From Schistocephalus solidus (Eukaryota > Platyhelminthes > Cestoda > Diphyllobothriidea > Diphyllobothriidae), in contig WEDG01005493.1 in NCBI GenBank assembly GCA_017591395.1, positions 48,065 to 112,064 on the forward strand: DNA of 64,000 nt, in the 5' to 3' direction. Positions 62,656 through 64,000 of the stretch are shown piece by piece. The first letter of the stretch is position 1; each line of letters starts with the position of its first letter. The notes beneath the pieces were generated by a model. The model was not told the DNA's origin and did no database searches. It was given only the letters and a program-made list of their open reading frames with translations. Made by a program: the position numbers and the translations under genes.

Positions 62656-62834
62656 TCCTGCCTCTCTTTAGGAATTTCCATCGTGCTCTATTTACATGTG
62701 ATCACGACAGTTCGACCGTCGTAGTCCGACGATGTCCACCGTATGCTCCATGGAAGGGTGGATCAGGGACGGTGACTTGCGCGTGAATTAGTTTTAAGTG
62801 ATAGTAGCCTTGCGCTGCAGCTACCGCACTCTCT

Positions 62835-63060
62835 CCTCCTCCCCTACCTGAGCCCGGTGTCAAGACAGAGTCAAGAGACCGGAGATGGGAGAGGGCGCAG
62901 GTGGCTGGCGCGGCCTGCCGCCCCTGGGCGTGCCACCACACCTGGCTCGGATCCCACGAGTGGGAGTGCCATAAAGGCCACATTAAGAAGGAGCCATTGC
63001 AACTGACTCTCAGTCCGCCAGTCAGCCACTCCACACAAAACACACATTGGGCTGACCACG
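62835..63060 (+). repeat. Dispersed repeat, copy 2
   Basis: Matches 27640-27870 in order and spacing of several 10-20 base words (see that entry). It is GC-rich relative to its surroundings. The 131-codon frame on the opposite strand (63097-62702) falls in this repeat and has no recognisable domain. Confidence 0.65.
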
Positions 63061-63219
63061 CGGTCCGAGTTATCCCGTCAGTTGGCAACCTTTCCAAGCC
63101 ACGGCATAGCGCACCGTGATAGTTTCAAAGCGCGTCCAGATTGTTTCTATAGTGAGGAAAATACGCTGAGCTCTCGACCTCACTCTCCCCCACCCCCACA
63201 ATCAGACCACTGTCCGAGG

Positions 63220-63430
63220 CAGTCAGTTGCCTGATGTGGGAGTGGGCGCATTAGCTGACGGATCGGCGTACCCGTCTTCGCGCGCCACAGCACGACCTGG
63301 CCCCCATAACGCACACACCAGGATTCACAAACTCAGGGATATGGAGCAGCCATCGCCGTCTGACTCCCCAGTTCACTGGTCAGCCACTCGACACACACAG
63401 CACATACACTGAGCCGACGGCGTGGTCTGG
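63220..63430 (+). repeat. Dispersed repeat, copy 3 (partial)
   Basis: Shares the words GTGGGAGTGGGCGCA, CAGTTCACTGGTCAGCCACTC and ACACAGCACATACACTGAGC with copy 2 (AGTCCGCCAGTCAGCCACTC, ACACATTGGGCTGACC) about 380 bases away. Adjacent to the zinc-finger region. Confidence 0.55.
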
Positions 63431-63570
63431 TGGAAGCGTCAGATTGGCAGACTTCAGCCACGGTTTCTGAGGAAACCGTGATATACTGTGGTAAATGGTG
63501 ATTGTGAGAGTGTTGTCGATGCATTGGGTGTAGGTAGTGTGCGCTGAGGTGAGGGTAAGCCTACGGTGGT

Positions 63571-64000
63571 TTACCGGAGGTTGTCATGGAGGCGCATGTG
63601 TCCTAACAGGCCCATGCGGTGTGTAAATGTGCGAAAGCAGTTAGTGCAGTGAAGGCGGGCACGTCGACTGTATGTCGGAGCCCCAGGCACTGGTTCACCA
63701 GCCTCCATGCGATGGATTTGCAGGTGACCGACCAGGCCGATGCGTGAGCTGGAAGCTTTCGCGGGTTCAGTGTGGGCAGGAGAAATCGGTAGAGGCTGCG
63801 ATGTCATTTGCTGGTAGTGGGGGTGGCAGCGCACTAAGAATGGCAGGAGCGGAGGCGTGCATGGTGTTATCGGTGTTGTCGGCATTGTGTGGTTAATTCC
63901 GCTGTTATGGATGCGCATGTGACCGAACAGGCCTATGGCGCGATGAGTGAGTGCGCGAGGACGAGTGAGGGCAGTGGAGGCGACGACCTCTGCTGTGTGA
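63571..64000 (-). pseudogene. Degenerate C2H2 zinc-finger array, cut by window end
   Basis: Minus strand. One finger is complete: RARLHCTNCFRTFTHRMGLL followed by GHMRLHDNLR and a stop (63571-63650), with C-x2-C and H-x3-H. The preceding finger (SSRIGLVGHLQIHRMEAGEP) has lost its Cys pair to an indel; FSCPH is readable in another frame. A further finger at 63900-64000 (RLHCPH, then frame change, AIGLFGHMRIHNSGI) is also broken. Linkers read GEPVPGAPTYSRRARLHC. Such fingers would bind DNA or RNA. Repeats of this kind are, to my knowledge, widespread in diphyllobothriid genomes. The continuation is outside the window. Confidence 0.7.

Noticed and set aside
62702..63097. 131-codon minus-strand frame
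   Set aside because: It lies in a GC-rich dispersed repeat where chance frames are long; composition is Trp/Cys/Pro-rich and no domain is visible.

Overview
The window reads as nuclear DNA of a parasitic flatworm, most likely a diphyllobothriidean-type tapeworm. The basis is very small introns (33 and 37 nt) at the 5' end of a conserved gene, several CR1/jockey-like LINE families, Penelope-like elements with GIY-YIG endonuclease remains, gypsy elements, and a C2H2 zinc-finger repeat of a style I associate with these worms. The species assignment is inference; nothing here is bacterial.

One host gene can be fully supported. It is PSMD1 (Rpn2, the largest non-ATPase subunit of the 26S proteasome base), on the minus strand from the ATG at 43727 to the stop at 29941. 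I placed 16 exons, all with GT-AG boundaries; they sum to 3657 nt, an uninterrupted frame of 1218 codons plus stop. The protein is about 265 residues longer than vertebrate Rpn2. Nearly all of the extra length lies in a C-terminal acidic and low-complexity tail, so that the segment resembling the normally terminal Rpn13-docking motif is internal. Introns carry tRNA-derived SINE-like copies and an antisense Penelope-like element.

The rest is retroelement debris, and much of it is nested. LINE families are labelled A to D locally. From 4.1 to 21.2 kb one can reconstruct a gypsy element (minus) split in its reverse transcriptase by a LINE-B (plus). That LINE-B is split in its endonuclease by a LINE-A (minus, about 5.5 kb without its own inserts). 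The LINE-A in turn contains a 5'-truncated LINE-C (13443-14679, AACT duplication) and a 1.94-kb terminal-inverted-repeat DNA transposon (15180-17116, TA duplication). The same gypsy/LINE-B junction recurs inverted at 45.8-45.9 kb, so it was copied as a composite. From 45.9 to 54.6 kb LINE-B, LINE-A and LINE-D again lie inside or against each other. A third gypsy (58.9-61.3 kb), LINE relics and a degenerate zinc-finger repeat fill the right end. A gypsy LTR starts about 118 bp upstream of the PSMD1 start codon in divergent orientation.

The 21.2-29.9 kb interval between the nest and PSMD1 contains only weak relics: a LINE RT, a Penelope-like endonuclease end and a degenerate TTAGGG-like tract. 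No rRNA, functional tRNA or CRISPR was seen.
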